A stretch of DNA of 64,000 bases from Candidatus Phycosocius bacilliformis (GCF_003112735.1 NZ_BFBR01000002.1:372001-436000); one strand, 5' to 3'. Shown: positions 35,815 to 46,921, counted from the stretch's first letter. Translations and numbers: made by a program. The notes: a model not told the origin generated them from the letters alone.

Positions 35815-36786
35815 ATGTCGGACGTCCCTTCCCACCTGCCCCCGCTCACTGTTTTGCTGGCCGCCCCGCGTGGTTTTTGCGCCGGTGTTGATCGGGCGAT
35901 CCAGATTGTAGAACGCGCGCTGGAGAAGTGGGGTGCGCCAGTTTATGTGCGCCACGAGATTGTTCACAACAAGCATGTGGTTGACCGTCTGAAGAACCTA
36001 GGCGCTGTTTTTGTTGAAGAATTATCAGAATGCCCCACGGATCGCCCGGTGGTGTTTTCCGCCCACGGGGTCCCCAAATCTGTGCCGCAGGAAGCCGCCC
36101 GCCGCGAGATGATCTATGTTGATGCCACCTGCCCGCTGGTGTCAAAGGTCCATGTCGAGGCGCAACGCCATTTTGATGCGGGCAAAGAAATTGTCCTGAT
36201 TGGTCATGCAGGCCATCCCGAAGTGGTCGGTACGATGGGACAATTGCCCGATGGTGCCATCACTTTGATCCAAGATGTCAGCGAAATTGCCGATTTTGCC
36301 CCAAAAGACCCTGCAAAACTGGCCTTTGTCACCCAGACCACGCTGTCGGTTGATGATACGGCCGAAATTGTGGCGGCCTTGCAGGCCCGTTTCCCCAACG
36401 TCTCGCCGCCGCACAAGGAAGATATTTGCTATGCCACCACGAATCGCCAGGAGGCAGTGAAGGCACTGGGGGCCCAAGCTGACCTGCTTTTGGTCATCGG
36501 CTCGAAAACGTCTTCCAACTCGATCCGGCTTGTTGAAGTCGGCCTGCGTGCAGGGGCTAAGGCCGCTTATTTGATTGATGATGCACAGGCGATTGATTGG
36601 GCGTGGTTTGAGGGCGTCAGAACGCTTGGGCTGACGGCGGGGGCAAGTGCGCCCGAAGATTTGGTCGAAGCGGTGATTGCGGCCTGCCGCAGCCGGTTTG
36701 CCGTCTCGGTCCAACCAGTTGAAGTGACCCGTGAAGACGTCATTTTCAAACTTCCCCGCGTCGTTTCCCAAGCTGAAGACGCCTAA
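35815..36786 (+). CDS. ispH: 4-hydroxy-3-methylbut-2-enyl diphosphate reductase
   Basis: Last enzyme of the MEP isoprenoid pathway, with a [4Fe-4S] cluster. 323 residues from ATG 35815 (GGAGA five bases upstream). Three cluster cysteines: C22 in [11 protein letters not shown]106 in [13 protein letters not shown]205 in [11 protein letters not shown]. Substrate residues in [11 protein letters not shown] and the [11 protein letters not shown] loop are present. An in-frame upstream start at 35743 would add residues not seen in IspH. Confidence 0.97.
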   Translation: MSDVPSHLPPLTVLLAAPRGFCAGVDRAIQIVERALEKWGAPVYVRHEIVHNKHVVDRLKNLGAVFVEELSECPTDRPVVFSAHGVPKSVPQEAARREMIYVDATCPLVSKVHVEAQRHFDAGKEIVLIGHAGHPEVVGTMGQLPDGAITLIQDVSEIADFAPKDPAKLAFVTQTTLSVDDTAEIVAALQARFPNVSPPHKEDICYATTNRQEAVKALGAQADLLLVIGSKTSSNSIRLVEVGLRAGAKAAYLIDDAQAIDWAWFEGVRTLGLTAGASAPEDLVEAVIAACRSRFAVSVQPVEVTREDVIFKLPRVVSQAEDA

Positions 36787-36853
36787 AGCCAGACGGCCTT
36801 CTGTATCACCCCCCTCCCCAAAACCGCCCCAGACCGCTAAGCAGAAGACACGC

Positions 36854-36930
36854 GGTCCCGTAGCTCAGCAGGATAGAGCAATCGTTTCCTAAACGATGGG
36901 TCGGGGGTTCAAGTCCCTTCGGGACCGCCA
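36854..36930 (+). tRNA. tRNA-Arg (anticodon CCT)
   Basis: 77 nt including encoded CCA. Acceptor GGTCCCG pairs with CGGGACC, D arm AGCTCAGCAGGATAGAGC, anticodon stem ATCGT/ACGAT with loop TTCCTAA (anticodon CCT), T arm CGGGGGTTCAAGTCCCTTC. It reads AGG codons. About 200 bp of non-coding sequence follow before the next gene; no integrase or attachment repeat is seen there. Confidence 0.96.
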
Positions 36931-37131
36931 CTTGTGTGCGGGAATGGTCAAAAAGAGCACCTGCCCCGCCATTAAGCCGTTTCAGCTCATTTTTGACCTG
37001 CCGAGCTACCAAGTCTGGAACGCTCAATCAAGTTGGTGTGATTGGCCATTCTATTGGCAGAGCAGCGCGCGCATTCAGCCGGGCTGTGCCCTATGTGACC
37101 CGTGGAGGATATTCCAGCGCGGTGGCCCAAA

Positions 37132-37968
37132 ATGACTTGTTTTCAGCATTCGAACCGACAAATTGCCCATGCCCTTGTTGTCATAGCCACGATGGCGATG
37201 GTGTCAGCCTGTGCCACCAAGCCCCCGACACAGACAGGCTTTATCGCCAATGGCACCGCGATGGAGCGTGTGGATGGCACGGTGCGGGCCCAAATCAGCC
37301 GGCAGAAGGATGCCGAGGCGCTAAGCCGCCTTTCCCGTGTCGTTTTGTTGCCGACCCGCCTTCATGAGGCTGCCGATGTGCCTGCCACGATTACCGCCGA
37401 CTCCCGCGCACTGGTACTGGCAGAGGTCGATCGGCAATTATGTTTTGCTTTGTCGCGTCGATTTGAGATTGTTGGGGCCGATCAGGCTGATGCCGGACGC
37501 GTCCAAGCTGTGGTAACCCGTTTACAAGAGACAAATGCTGCCGCCTCAGCAGCATCTGCTGCTGTCAGCCGCCTTTTGCCCGGCGGGTCGGTGCGTCTGC
37601 CCGTTGGCCGCGGAGGGCTGAGCATCGAAGCGCGACTGGACGTACAAGATAATCGCCAAGCCGCTGCCATGTCGTGGTCACGCGGGGCCGGTATGGTGAT
37701 GGATCAAGGCTCTTTGTCCGAGGTCGGCGACGCCCATCGCTTTGCGGCCTCCTTTGCCAATGACTTTGCAGACTTTCTTACCGACGCGCGCGCACCGAAG
37801 CGGGAGGTGCCAGACATCGACCCCTGTGCTGCTTTTGGGCCTCGTCTGGATATCGGCAGGTTTGCGGCAAGCAGGGTTGTTGGCCTTCATGTGCCGAGGC
37901 CGGCAGCTCAGGATACAACAACCGAGTCAGAACCAAGTTCTGAAGACGCCAAAAGCAAAAAGCCATGA
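37132..37968 (+). CDS. lipoprotein, DUF3313-like
   Basis: 278 residues. Signal peptide with VVIATMAMVSAC ending in a lipobox-like SAC. LSRVVLLPTRLHEAADVPAT, followed by LVLAEVDRQLCFALSRRFEI and VVGADQADAGRVQAVVTRLQ, fits the DUF3313-type lipoprotein layout, in which a beta strand with a proline-rich turn precedes a long helix; the match is by pattern only. A C-terminal Ser/Glu/Lys-rich tail follows. The ATG at 37132 has no clear Shine-Dalgarno; a GTG at 37102 in frame is the alternative. Confidence 0.7.
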   Translation: MTCFQHSNRQIAHALVVIATMAMVSACATKPPTQTGFIANGTAMERVDGTVRAQISRQKDAEALSRLSRVVLLPTRLHEAADVPATITADSRALVLAEVDRQLCFALSRRFEIVGADQADAGRVQAVVTRLQETNAAASAASAAVSRLLPGGSVRLPVGRGGLSIEARLDVQDNRQAAAMSWSRGAGMVMDQGSLSEVGDAHRFAASFANDFADFLTDARAPKREVPDIDPCAAFGPRLDIGRFAASRVVGLHVPRPAAQDTTTESEPSSEDAKSKKP

Positions 37969-38103
37969 CCTAGAGTTGTTTCAGCGCGCTTTACCGCTTG
38001 AAAAACTCAGATTCCCGGCCAAACCAACACAAATAATTCCGGCGAAATAACCGAAAATAAAGGTCGAGCTGCTAGCGTTGTGCTCGAATTGGAGAGCAGC
38101 GGC

Positions 38104-39894
38104 GTGCATCAGTCTTATCTCGAACAAATCAGACGATTGCGCGATGACCTGCCAAGTCGTCTGTTGGCATCAGCAGCATTTACCGGGCTTTTGTGGTGGG
38201 GCACTGAGGCGCAGATTGCGATTATCTGGTTTATCGCCTTTGCGCTCAATGAAGGCATCGAACTTTTGATCGGTGGACAGAAGAGCGACGATGACGCCCG
38301 TGGCGCGCGTTTGCGCTTCATGTTTTGCGTTAATCTGATCTATGGTGGACTGGTTTGGGTGGCTGGAGCCTTGGTGCTGGTTAAAACTGGCGAAATCGGC
38401 CCCTTGATCGTGGGCCTTGCGATCCTGATCGGGGCATTGACCCATGTGATCGCCACCAGTTTGAACTGGTTGCCGGGCTTTATCTGTGCAGCAGGCCCAT
38501 TGGTGCTTGGCGTGATCAGTGTGCCCTTCATCATGACCTTGAACCAGACTTATGCTGAGAGCACGATCCATCAAGCCTCTGTGGCCATGTCTTTCCTATT
38601 GGCCTACAGCTTAAATGCGGCCCATCAGGCATGGCAACGTGAAGCCAAATTGATTGAGACCTTGCGTCAAGTCAGCCAAGCCAGTGACGCAAAATCGCAA
38701 TTCCTCGCAACGATGAGCCACGAAATCCGTACCCCGCTCAACGGGATTGTCGGATTGGCAGAAGTGCTCAACAATACCGAGCTCAGCCCCAGTCAGCAGG
38801 AAATGATCGGTCTGGTCCGTACGTCAGGGCAGACACTCGAACGTCTCGTTTCAGACGTGCTTGATACCGCCAAGATTGAGGCCGACAAGCTGGAACTGTC
38901 GATTGCGCCTTTTGACCTGCGTGAGACAGTTGAGGCTGCAGCCCATCCCTTCCGAGTGCAAGCTGAAGAAAAGGGCTTAGCCTTTGACGTTGATATTCAT
39001 CCTGAAGCAGAAGGCCGCTATTTGGGCGATGGGGTGCGTGTCCGCCAGATTATTGCCAATCTGACCTCCAATGCCGTGAAATTCACCGACTCTGGCCGGG
39101 TTGAGGTGATGATTGATGCGCTGGAGATCGACACACGCAATGTCGAGCTTCAAATTCAAGTCACAGATACTGGAATTGGTTTCGACCATAAAGCCGGACA
39201 GACCCTGTTCCAACGGTTTGAACAGGCGGACAACAGCATCAGCCGTCGGTTTGGCGGAACCGGACTTGGTTTGTCGATCTGCAAATCCTTGTGTGAATTG
39301 ATGGGCGGCAGTATTTCTGCCACGTCCCAGCCTGGATCAGGCAGCCGGTTCGAAGCCCGTCTGCAACTGAAATATGCTGAACCCGTCCGCCACGACCTGC
39401 GCCTGAGCACTCAGCTGACCGCTGAAGAATTGAGCTTTTTGAGTGAGGAGCCTGAGGCTCCAACTGGTCTTAAGGTTCTGGTGGCTGAAGATAATCCGAT
39501 CAATCAGAAAGTGATTTCCTTCATGCTTGAGCCGATGGGAATGACCCCTGTGATTGCCGCAAACGGGCAGTTGGCGCTCGACATGTTTAAGCTTGAGCGT
39601 TTCGACATCATCTTGATGGATATGATGATGCCAGAAATGGACGGCTTGACCGCCACTCAGGCCATACGTGCTTGGGAGCGCGAGCATGGCTTGCCACGGA
39701 CACCCATCGCCATGCTCAGTGCGAATGCGATGAACGAGCATGTAAAGGCAGCCCTGTCAGCAGGATGTGACGTCCATATTGCCAAACCTGTCACCCCAGC
39801 AGCTCTGGTAACGGGCATGACCGAGGCCTTGTTTATGGAACTTGATGAAAATGGCGAACCTGACGCGGACCTGCAAAGCCGCTTGATCGGCTAA
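38104..39894 (+). CDS. hybrid sensor histidine kinase/response regulator
   Basis: 596 residues. An N-terminal membrane sensor region (about 20-170) has several hydrophobic helices (LLASAAFTGLLWW, IAIIWFIAFALNE, FCVNLIYGGLVWVAGALVLV, and two more). Then a coiled linker and HisKA dimerisation with H206 in ATMSHEIRTPLNGIVGL, HATPase_c with N-box LTSNAVKFTDSG, G1 DTGIGF and G2 GGTGLGLSI (354-390), and a C-terminal receiver with phospho-acceptor D506 in IILMDMMMPEMDG and K in HIAKPVTPA. No periplasmic loop of size is seen, so it may sense within the membrane. The start is GTG 38104, seven bases after GGAGAG; the longer frame from 38080 is possible. No cognate output gene nearby. Confidence 0.92.
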   Translation: MHQSYLEQIRRLRDDLPSRLLASAAFTGLLWWGTEAQIAIIWFIAFALNEGIELLIGGQKSDDDARGARLRFMFCVNLIYGGLVWVAGALVLVKTGEIGPLIVGLAILIGALTHVIATSLNWLPGFICAAGPLVLGVISVPFIMTLNQTYAESTIHQASVAMSFLLAYSLNAAHQAWQREAKLIETLRQVSQASDAKSQFLATMSHEIRTPLNGIVGLAEVLNNTELSPSQQEMIGLVRTSGQTLERLVSDVLDTAKIEADKLELSIAPFDLRETVEAAAHPFRVQAEEKGLAFDVDIHPEAEGRYLGDGVRVRQIIANLTSNAVKFTDSGRVEVMIDALEIDTRNVELQIQVTDTGIGFDHKAGQTLFQRFEQADNSISRRFGGTGLGLSICKSLCELMGGSISATSQPGSGSRFEARLQLKYAEPVRHDLRLSTQLTAEELSFLSEEPEAPTGLKVLVAEDNPINQKVISFMLEPMGMTPVIAANGQLALDMFKLERFDIILMDMMMPEMDGLTATQAIRAWEREHGLPRTPIAMLSANAMNEHVKAALSAGCDVHIAKPVTPAALVTGMTEALFMELDENGEPDADLQSRLIG

Positions 39895-39901
39895 ACGCGC
39901 T

Positions 39902-42280
39902 CTAATAAGTCAAAGGCGGGTCGTGATAGACTGAAAGGCTCTTGAGATTGGGCTTCAGGCGCGGCTCGCAGAAGCCTAGGTCTTTGAAGACTTCGTCGCG
40001 GATCATGGTGAAATCATAAGGGCCTTGATAAAGCTCACTCTCGTCATGGCCGAGAAGTTTGCCAGTGCGGTCATAGGCCGTCAGCTTTAACTGGCCATTC
40101 TTCTCGATGATGTGGATTTTTTGGCCTGCCTTGGCCGGCCAGCGTACCCATTTTGGGATCAAAGCATCATTGGAGAAGGCGATTTCGGCGTCGGTTCCTT
40201 CCATGTCAAACGTCCAAGTTTCCGAATTGCCGTGGTGCCACTGGCCTTTAAGAACGCCCTTTCCCACAGGCGTATTCATGGAGACATTTAAGACACTTTT
40301 GGGCAATTGCGGCGTGATCAGAACTTCCGTTCCGCCCCGTCGTATTCGGACGCCCAAAATCTCCTCATGCCAAACCCGCAACTGCTCGGCATTTGACCAA
40401 GCTTGCAGGAAAGTGCCCGTCCGGCGCGCCCAATTGGCACCGGGCACAGGGAGCGCGTCTGCACATTCGGCAAGGCTGCCCACAGCGCCTTCGCGCAAGG
40501 CTTGGCGGTTCATATTCTCAAACAAGTGCCACGGCTCTTTTTGGACGCCAAAGCGCAACAAGGTGGTCATGGCAACGCCGTTCAGCCACGGCCAGACCGT
40601 GCCATTATGATAGGCAGCATCCTTGTGATAATAATGCCAATGTTCGTGATAGGGATGAAACTCGGGGTCCTCTTGGCTCAAAGTCGCTACACCCCACGGA
40701 TAGACGAGGCCTTTCCACAGGTCGCGTGCCCGGATCATCGCCTGCTTTTGGTGTGATGCGAGATCGATACCATCCTCAAAGGTCGCTATTGAAACTGCCT
40801 CTAAGGCGAAAAAAGCGTTTGGCCTAAGTGCCGGATCGGGGCTGCCGTCTGGCCTCACATGATCGACAAGTTTCCCCGATGACTGATCGACAAACATGTC
40901 CTTAAGGCCTTTGCTCAGCGTGGCCGTGGCGTCCAATGCGCGTGTCATCAAAACTGGATCTGTTGTCGCAAGACCGGTGGAATTTATTGCCGCTTCAATC
41001 GCTTCAAGCCAGAGGACCTGAATATCGATCGCGCGATTGCCACGCGGTGAAAAAGCCCGCACACCCTTTTCCTTGGCATCCATCCACGTATCGGCATCGC
41101 CATGGGTGACAAGGCCGCTTTCGTCCAAGTCATGATCCAACATGCCTTCAATGGCCATCTTGACAGTCGGCGACAATTCTGTGGCTAAAGCGTGGTTTCC
41201 AGTCCGCCGGATGAGATCCGCCAACGTAATGATAAACCTCGGCGTGCCGTCAGCGGTGTTGTATTGCACGCCATCGGGCCGCGCACGATTGGGAATGCGG
41301 CCATAGGTTTTGGACTTAGGGTCCTTGTCTTGCAGGGCGGCAAAGCTGCGGAAGACGTCTGCGGCCACCTCATATTGGCCGGTTACAAACAAGGTTCCGG
41401 TGATGGAGATAAAGGTGTCTCGGCCCCAATAATCATTGAACCATGGTAGGCCCGCATAAATGCCCGTGCCCATCTGCTTCATCACCAATTGATCCGCCGT
41501 CAGGCGCATCCAGAGGAGTGCTTTGGTGCGGTCTGGGTCGCCTGCGTCGAGGGCTCTAGAGCCTGAGACCAAAGCCTCCATCCGCGCCATACGTGCCCGG
41601 GTCAGGCTTTCATGGGCGCGACGCAGCTGACTTAACTGTCGGCGCACCTCGGCTTTGGAAGCGCCCAGCAGAATGAAAAAGCCCTGCCCGTCCCGCCTGA
41701 TCATCAAGCCGGATTCTCCGACACTGACCGTGCTCGATGGTGTCACCGGGGCCAGATGCAGCCAAAGATGGGCTGCCTCAAGTGGGCGATACCAGAGCCC
41801 CTCCGGCGATGCTTCACTGTCGCCCAAGAGATCGCCGACAAACTCAAAGCCGACCAGGCCGTCTTGCTTGGCCTCAACCTCCACCATGAGGGCAGTCACG
41901 CCATCAAACAGTCGAAGCGTTTCTTTCACAGCACCATAATCGCGCGTCATCGCGTGCGGGCTTATCACCACGGTCGCACCAGCGCGCAAAAGCGGCTTGC
42001 CGTCGAAAGTCAGGCGATAATCCTGAAAAATCCGCTTGGTGGCGACATTCCAGCCAAAGAACCAATCATCGGCTTTGTCTTGATGGGTGCGCCCGTAAAA
42101 ATAGGCCGAAGCCTTGTCGGTATAGCTGAATTGGCGGTTTTCCTGCGGCCCGACAGGCATGGCCAAACTGTCAAGTACGGGGAAGGATTGGAGGGCCGTT
42201 TCAGCTGCCTGGGTACCTTTCGGCAAAAGGCTCAACGCCCCGGTCGTGGCAGCGGCAACCAGTAACGAGCGTCTACGCAT
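39902..42280 (-). CDS. exported glycogen-debranching-like amylo-alpha-1,6-glucosidase
   Basis: 792 residues with a basic signal sequence MRRRSLLVAAATTGALSLLP, possibly Tat-dependent (RRRSLLV). The N-terminal beta domain (about 45-240) is of the GDE-N type (FDGVTALMVEVEAKQDGLVG). The alpha/alpha-barrel from about 260 has GIYAGLPWFNDYWGRDTFIS, ITGTLFVTGQYEVAADVFRS, GRIPNRARPDGVQYNTADGT, THGDADTWMDA, and NGTVWPWLNGVAMTTLL, the pattern of GDE C-terminal / GH133-like debranching enzymes. Exported location suggests action on external or periplasmic alpha-glucans instead of intracellular glycogen. No transporter or other starch gene in the window. Converges with the histidine kinase. Confidence 0.85.
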   Translation of the reverse strand: MRRRSLLVAAATTGALSLLPKGTQAAETALQSFPVLDSLAMPVGPQENRQFSYTDKASAYFYGRTHQDKADDWFFGWNVATKRIFQDYRLTFDGKPLLRAGATVVISPHAMTRDYGAVKETLRLFDGVTALMVEVEAKQDGLVGFEFVGDLLGDSEASPEGLWYRPLEAAHLWLHLAPVTPSSTVSVGESGLMIRRDGQGFFILLGASKAEVRRQLSQLRRAHESLTRARMARMEALVSGSRALDAGDPDRTKALLWMRLTADQLVMKQMGTGIYAGLPWFNDYWGRDTFISITGTLFVTGQYEVAADVFRSFAALQDKDPKSKTYGRIPNRARPDGVQYNTADGTPRFIITLADLIRRTGNHALATELSPTVKMAIEGMLDHDLDESGLVTHGDADTWMDAKEKGVRAFSPRGNRAIDIQVLWLEAIEAAINSTGLATTDPVLMTRALDATATLSKGLKDMFVDQSSGKLVDHVRPDGSPDPALRPNAFFALEAVSIATFEDGIDLASHQKQAMIRARDLWKGLVYPWGVATLSQEDPEFHPYHEHWHYYHKDAAYHNGTVWPWLNGVAMTTLLRFGVQKEPWHLFENMNRQALREGAVGSLAECADALPVPGANWARRTGTFLQAWSNAEQLRVWHEEILGVRIRRGGTEVLITPQLPKSVLNVSMNTPVGKGVLKGQWHHGNSETWTFDMEGTDAEIAFSNDALIPKWVRWPAKAGQKIHIIEKNGQLKLTAYDRTGKLLGHDESELYQGPYDFTMIRDEVFKDLGFCEPRLKPNLKSLSVYHDPPLTY

Positions 42281-42378
42281 GAGAAATCCTCAAACCCAAA
42301 ATGGACAGCCAAGCCTAATCAAGGTGGAAACCACTTGCTAGACTCTGTCATTGGCGTTAACAGCTACCGCCTTCCAAG

Positions 42379-42415
42379 GCCCTCCCAGCGTGCTATCCGC
42401 TCGGGAGGGCTTTTT
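42379..42415 (+). terminator. intrinsic terminator in the carB leader
   Basis: GCCCTCCC (42379-42386), loop, CGGGAGGGC (42402-42410), then TTTTTGCG. Strong GC stem with a five-T tail, about 47 bp before the carB start codon. The nearest upstream gene is on the opposite strand, so the terminator either closes a short untranslated transcript starting between 42290 and 42370 or controls carB. Confidence 0.8.
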
Positions 42416-42461
42416 GCGACTGGCACCCAGACATGACCCCGAAGTTTGAACGGACACCTCC

Positions 42462-45400
42462 ATGCCCAAACGCACAGACCTGAAATCAATCCTGATCATC
42501 GGGGCGGGCCCCATCGTGATTGGTCAAGCGTGCGAGTTTGATTATTCAGGCGTGCAGGCCTGCAAAGCTTTGAAAGAGGAAGGCTTCCGGGTCATTCTGG
42601 TCAATTCCAACCCTGCCACAATCATGACCGACCCTGAGCTGGCCGATGCGACCTATGTCGAGCCCATCACGCCGGAGGTGGTTGAACTCATCATCGCCAA
42701 GGAACGCCCCGACGCAGTCTTGCCGACCATGGGTGGGCAGACCGCGCTGAATTGCGCTTTGACGCTGGAGAAAAACGGGGTTCTGGCCAAGTATAATGTC
42801 GAAATGATCGGCGCGAAGGCTGACGTCATCGAAAAGGCCGAGGATCGCCTGAAGTTCCGCGACGCCATGGATAAGATTGGGCTGGAGAGCCCAAAGTCGA
42901 AAATCGCCCATACAATTGATGATGCCATGGCCGCGCTGCCATTTGTCGGCTTGCCTGCCATCATCCGGCCCAGCTTTACCTTGGGCGGCACGGGCGGCGG
43001 CATTGCCTATAATGTCGATGAGTTTAAGCGCATCTGCGCCAATGGCATTGCGGCCAGCCCGGTCGGCGAAATCCTGGTGGAAGAAAGCGTTCTGGGCTGG
43101 AAAGAGTATGAGATGGAAGTGGTCCGCGACAAGGCGGATAATTGCATCATCATCTGCTCAATTGAGAATATCGACCCCATGGGGGTCCACACGGGTGATT
43201 CGATCACGGTGGCCCCGGCCCTCACCCTGACAGACAAGGAATATCAGCGCATGCGCGATGCGTCGATCGCGGTTCTGCGCGAGATCGGGGTGGAGACCGG
43301 CGGCTCCAACGTGCAATTCGCCGTCAATCCAGCCGATGGCCGCATGACCGTGATTGAGATGAACCCGCGTGTGTCACGCTCTTCGGCCTTGGCATCCAAG
43401 GCCACCGGCTTCCCCATCGCCAAAGTCGCTGCCAAGTTGGCGATTGGCTATACGCTGGATGAAATCGCCAATGACATCACAGGCGGGGCCACCCCGGCCT
43501 CGTTTGAACCCTCGATTGACTATGTCGTCACGAAAATCCCCCGTTTCGCCTTTGAAAAATATAAGGGTGCGGATACGACTTTGACCACCTCGATGAAGTC
43601 GGTCGGCGAAGCCATGGCGATTGGCCGGACATTTCAGGAAAGCTTCCAAAAGGCCCTGCGGTCACTCGAAACCGGGCTGGATGGCTTTGACCCCCATCTG
43701 GAAGTCGGCCATGACCGCGACGCCTTGCATCAAGCCCTGACCATTCCCAGCCCGACCCGCATTCTGGTGGTTGGCCAGGCGTTGCGGACCGGCATGAGCG
43801 TTGAGGAAGTCCATGCGGCGAGCAAGATCGACCCCTGGTTCCTTGACCAATTTGCTGAGTTGATCGCCACTGAAAAGAAGCTGGAAGCCTTAGGCCTGCC
43901 GCAGACCAGTGCAGACTGGCGCTATGTGAAGGCTCAGGGTTTTTCCGACAAGCGCTTGGCCAAGATTGCTGGCAAGAGCGAGGTCGAGGTGCGCACATTG
44001 CGCCGCGCAGCCGGGGTACGCCCTGCCTATAAGCGGATTGACACCTGTGCGGCAGAGTTTGCCTCGCCCACGCCCTATATGTATTCCACTTATGAGACCG
44101 AATGTGAGGCTGCCCCCTCAAATGCCCGCAAAATCATCATTCTAGGCGGAGGTCCCAACCGGATCGGCCAAGGGATTGAGTTTGATTATTGCTGTTGCCA
44201 TGCCGCTTTCGCCTGCGAAGAATTGGGCATTGAGAGCATTATGGTCAATTGTAACCCCGAGACCGTCTCGACCGATTATGACACGTCTGATCGGCTCTAT
44301 TTTGAGCCCTTGACCGCGGAAGATGTGCTGGAAATCATCGAGACCGAAAAGCAAAGTGGCACGCTAATGGGTGTCATCGTGCAATTTGGTGGTCAGACAC
44401 CGCTCAAACTGGCTCACCCGTTGGAGCAGGCTGGTGTGCCGATCTTGGGTACCAGTGTGGATGCCATCGACATTGCCGAAGATCGTGAGCGTTTCAAGGC
44501 CCTGCTGAACGACCTCAATCAATTGCAGCCACGCAATGCCATCGCGCGCACCGAGGCCGAAGCCGTGTTGGGTGCCCAAGCCGTTGGTTATCCTGTGGTG
44601 CTGCGCCCCTCTTATGTGCTGGGTGGACGGGGCATGGAAATTGTCCACGATCAGGCAAGCCTTGAGCGCTATGTGCGCGAAGCGGTGATCGTCTCCGGCG
44701 ATAATCCTGTTCTGATCGACCAATATCTGCGCGATGCCATTGAAGTCGATGTTGATGCCCTGTCGGACGGGACCGATGTGTTCGTGGCTGGCATCATGGA
44801 GCACATCGAGGAGGCGGGTATCCATTCTGGTGACAGCGCCTGCGCCCTGCCGCCTTATACCTTGTCTGAGGATGTGATTGCCCGCATTGAGGCCCAAACC
44901 ATTGCCATGGCCAAGGGCCTCAATGTGGTGGGCCTCATCAATATCCAATATGCCATCAAGGACGACACAATCTATGTGTTGGAGGCCAATCCACGCGCGT
45001 CGCGCACAGCCCCCTTTGTGGCGAAGGCCGTCGGTATTCCTGTGGCGCGGATCGCCGCCAAATTGCAGGCAGGAGAGAAACTTTCCAGCTTCGGATTGAA
45101 AAGCAAGAAACTCAATCATGTCGCTGTAAAAGAGGCTGTTTTCCCATTTGCACGCTTTGCAGGTGTGGACCCAATTCTGGGGCCGGAAATGCGCTCAACC
45201 GGGGAATGCATGGGCATAGATGGCGACTTTGGCCATGCCTTCCTGAAGTCGCAATTGGGTGCCGGAATGCGCCTGCCAACCAGCGGAACCGCCTTCCTCT
45301 CGGTGAAAGACAGCCATAAACCTGCCTTGGTTGACCTCGGTCGCAGCTTCGTGCGCTTGGGCTTTAAGCTGGTTGCCACAGAAGGCAGCGCCAAAGTGTT

Positions 45401-45674
45401 GCGCGATGCCGGTGTGCCGGTTGAGCGGATCAATAAAGTCATGGAAGGCCGCCCTCATATCGTTGATGCGATGATCAATGGGGATATCCAATTGGTCGTC
45501 AACACGACTGAAGGGGCCCAGTCGCTGGCCGATAGCTATTCCATCCGGCGCACGGCTTTGGTCTCAAATATCTCCTATTACACCACGATTGCCGGGGCAC
45601 GTGCTGCCGTCATGGCCATCGAAGCTGCCGAGGTTGAAACACTGCAGGTTAAGCCACTGCAAGCATATGCTTGA
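42462..45674 (+). CDS. carB: carbamoyl-phosphate synthase large subunit
   Basis: 1070 residues, two tandem ATP-grasp halves. First half starts [20 protein letters not shown] and includes [76 protein letters not shown]. Second half from about 550 repeats the fold with [60 protein letters not shown] and [16 protein letters not shown]. The C-terminal allosteric MGS-like domain (about 935-1070) holds [20 protein letters not shown]. Supplies carbamoyl phosphate to pyrimidine and arginine synthesis. The carA partner is not adjacent. greA follows at 53 bp, the usual alphaproteobacterial pair. Confidence 0.98.
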   Translation: MPKRTDLKSILIIGAGPIVIGQACEFDYSGVQACKALKEEGFRVILVNSNPATIMTDPELADATYVEPITPEVVELIIAKERPDAVLPTMGGQTALNCALTLEKNGVLAKYNVEMIGAKADVIEKAEDRLKFRDAMDKIGLESPKSKIAHTIDDAMAALPFVGLPAIIRPSFTLGGTGGGIAYNVDEFKRICANGIAASPVGEILVEESVLGWKEYEMEVVRDKADNCIIICSIENIDPMGVHTGDSITVAPALTLTDKEYQRMRDASIAVLREIGVETGGSNVQFAVNPADGRMTVIEMNPRVSRSSALASKATGFPIAKVAAKLAIGYTLDEIANDITGGATPASFEPSIDYVVTKIPRFAFEKYKGADTTLTTSMKSVGEAMAIGRTFQESFQKALRSLETGLDGFDPHLEVGHDRDALHQALTIPSPTRILVVGQALRTGMSVEEVHAASKIDPWFLDQFAELIATEKKLEALGLPQTSADWRYVKAQGFSDKRLAKIAGKSEVEVRTLRRAAGVRPAYKRIDTCAAEFASPTPYMYSTYETECEAAPSNARKIIILGGGPNRIGQGIEFDYCCCHAAFACEELGIESIMVNCNPETVSTDYDTSDRLYFEPLTAEDVLEIIETEKQSGTLMGVIVQFGGQTPLKLAHPLEQAGVPILGTSVDAIDIAEDRERFKALLNDLNQLQPRNAIARTEAEAVLGAQAVGYPVVLRPSYVLGGRGMEIVHDQASLERYVREAVIVSGDNPVLIDQYLRDAIEVDVDALSDGTDVFVAGIMEHIEEAGIHSGDSACALPPYTLSEDVIARIEAQTIAMAKGLNVVGLINIQYAIKDDTIYVLEANPRASRTAPFVAKAVGIPVARIAAKLQAGEKLSSFGLKSKKLNHVAVKEAVFPFARFAGVDPILGPEMRSTGECMGIDGDFGHAFLKSQLGAGMRLPTSGTAFLSVKDSHKPALVDLGRSFVRLGFKLVATEGSAKVLRDAGVPVERINKVMEGRPHIVDAMINGDIQLVVNTTEGAQSLADSYSIRRTALVSNISYYTTIAGARAAVMAIEAAEVETLQVKPLQAYA

Positions 45675-45727
45675 CGAAAGGCCCGGCGACCACCACTCTA
45701 TAGGCCCCTTTTTGTGGAATCCCCCTT

Positions 45728-46201
45728 ATGGAAAAGATCCCAATGACTGCAGAGGGCCATGCGGCCCTCGATGCAGAACTGAAACGTTTGAAGACAGATG
45801 AACGCCCCGCCGTGATCGGGGCGATCTCTGAGGCGCGCTCGCATGGCGACTTGTCAGAGAATGCCGAATATCATGCTGCCAAAGAGCGGCAGTCTTATAT
45901 CGAAGGCCGGATCGCCGAGCTGGAAGACAAGCTGGCGCGCGCCCAAGTGATCGACGTGTCGAAACTATCAGGCACCAATGTGAAATTTGGCGCCACCGTC
46001 ACGGTGATTGACGAAGATACCGACCAGAAGGCTGTCTATAAGATCGTCGGTGAGGATGAGGCCGATGTGAAGCTCGGCAAAATCTCCATCACCTCCCCCA
46101 TCGCCCGGGCCATGATTGGCAAGGAAGAAGGCGATGTGGTTGAAGTGGCCGCACCCGGCGGGTCAAAAAGCTATGAAATCGTGGCGGTGAACTGGGCCTA
46201 A
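45728..46201 (+). CDS. greA: transcription elongation factor GreA
   Basis: 157 residues. N-terminal antiparallel coiled coil (1-75) with the tip acidic residues in [21 protein letters not shown]-terminal FKBP-like domain with VDEDTD-like [20 protein letters not shown] and [20 protein letters not shown]. Rescues backtracked RNA polymerase. It is preceded closely by carB and followed by a strong terminator at 46246. Confidence 0.97.
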   Translation: MEKIPMTAEGHAALDAELKRLKTDERPAVIGAISEARSHGDLSENAEYHAAKERQSYIEGRIAELEDKLARAQVIDVSKLSGTNVKFGATVTVIDEDTDQKAVYKIVGEDEADVKLGKISITSPIARAMIGKEEGDVVEVAAPGGSKSYEIVAVNWA

Positions 46202-46245
46202 GCCCCATGTTGGATCAGCGTGTTGGATCAGCGCGCGAGATAAAT

Positions 46246-46273
46246 CGGGCCCCTGCTTCAGGGGCCCGTTTTT
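46246..46273. terminator. strong terminator between convergent greA and scoB
   Basis: Perfect 10-bp stem CGGGCCCCTG, loop CTT, CAGGGGCCCG, followed on the plus strand by TTTTTGTG. The scoB stop codon is only four bases beyond it. On the minus strand the stem is followed by ATTTATCTC, so it may also stop scoB transcripts, though less strongly. A short direct repeat TGGATCAGCG lies just before it (46211 and 46224). Confidence 0.88.
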
Positions 46274-46276
46274 GTG

Positions 46277-46921
46277 TCAAAGGCGGACGTCAAAGGTCGC
46301 TTCGGTTTTGGCCGTGACCTCATCAAGGCTCACGCCTGTGGCCAATTCGATCAGTGACATGCCCCCTGCCTTGCGGTCGATTGAAAATACCGCAAGGTCA
46401 GTGATGACAAGATCAACCACACGCTGGCCGGTCAGTGGCAGGTGACAGCGGTGCAGCAGTTTCGGTGCACCATCCTTGGCAGTGTGTTCCATCACCACCA
46501 CACAGCGGCGAACGCCAGCCACCAGATCCATGGCCCCACCCATGCCTTTGACCATCTTGCCCGGCACCATCCAATTGGCAAGATCGCCGGTTTCCGACAC
46601 TTCCATTGCGCCCAAGATGGACAAATCAATATGGCCGCCCCGGATCATGGCGAAACTGTCGGCGGAGGAGAAGTAAGAGGTTTGGGGCAATTGGGTGATA
46701 GTCTGCTTGCCGGCATTGATCAGATCAGCGTCCTCCTCGCCCTCAAATGGAAACGGCCCCATACCGAGCATGCCGTTTTCACTTTGCAGCGTGACAGTCA
46801 TCCCTTCAGGAATATGATTGGCCACCAATGTGGGAATGCCAATGCCAAGATTGACATAAAATCCATCGCACAACTCTTTGGCCGCGCGGGCGGCGAGATC
46901 ATCGCGGGTCCAAGGCATCAC
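46277..46921 (-). CDS. scoB: 3-oxoacid CoA-transferase subunit B
   Basis: 214 residues. Catalytic glutamate E48 in [12 protein letters not shown]; family segments [60 protein letters not shown] and [15 protein letters not shown]. Transfers CoA between succinyl-CoA and acetoacetate (SCOT) or related acids. Its ATG overlaps the scoA stop by 4 bp. Confidence 0.95.
   Translation of the reverse strand: MMPWTRDDLAARAAKELCDGFYVNLGIGIPTLVANHIPEGMTVTLQSENGMLGMGPFPFEGEEDADLINAGKQTITQLPQTSYFSSADSFAMIRGGHIDLSILGAMEVSETGDLANWMVPGKMVKGMGGAMDLVAGVRRCVVVMEHTAKDGAPKLLHRCHLPLTGQRVVDLVITDLAVFSIDRKAGGMSLIELATGVSLDEVTAKTEATFDVRL

Noticed and set aside
36931-37131. Integration site at tRNA-Arg
   Set aside because: No integrase, no duplicated tRNA 3' end and no foreign-looking genes follow the tRNA.
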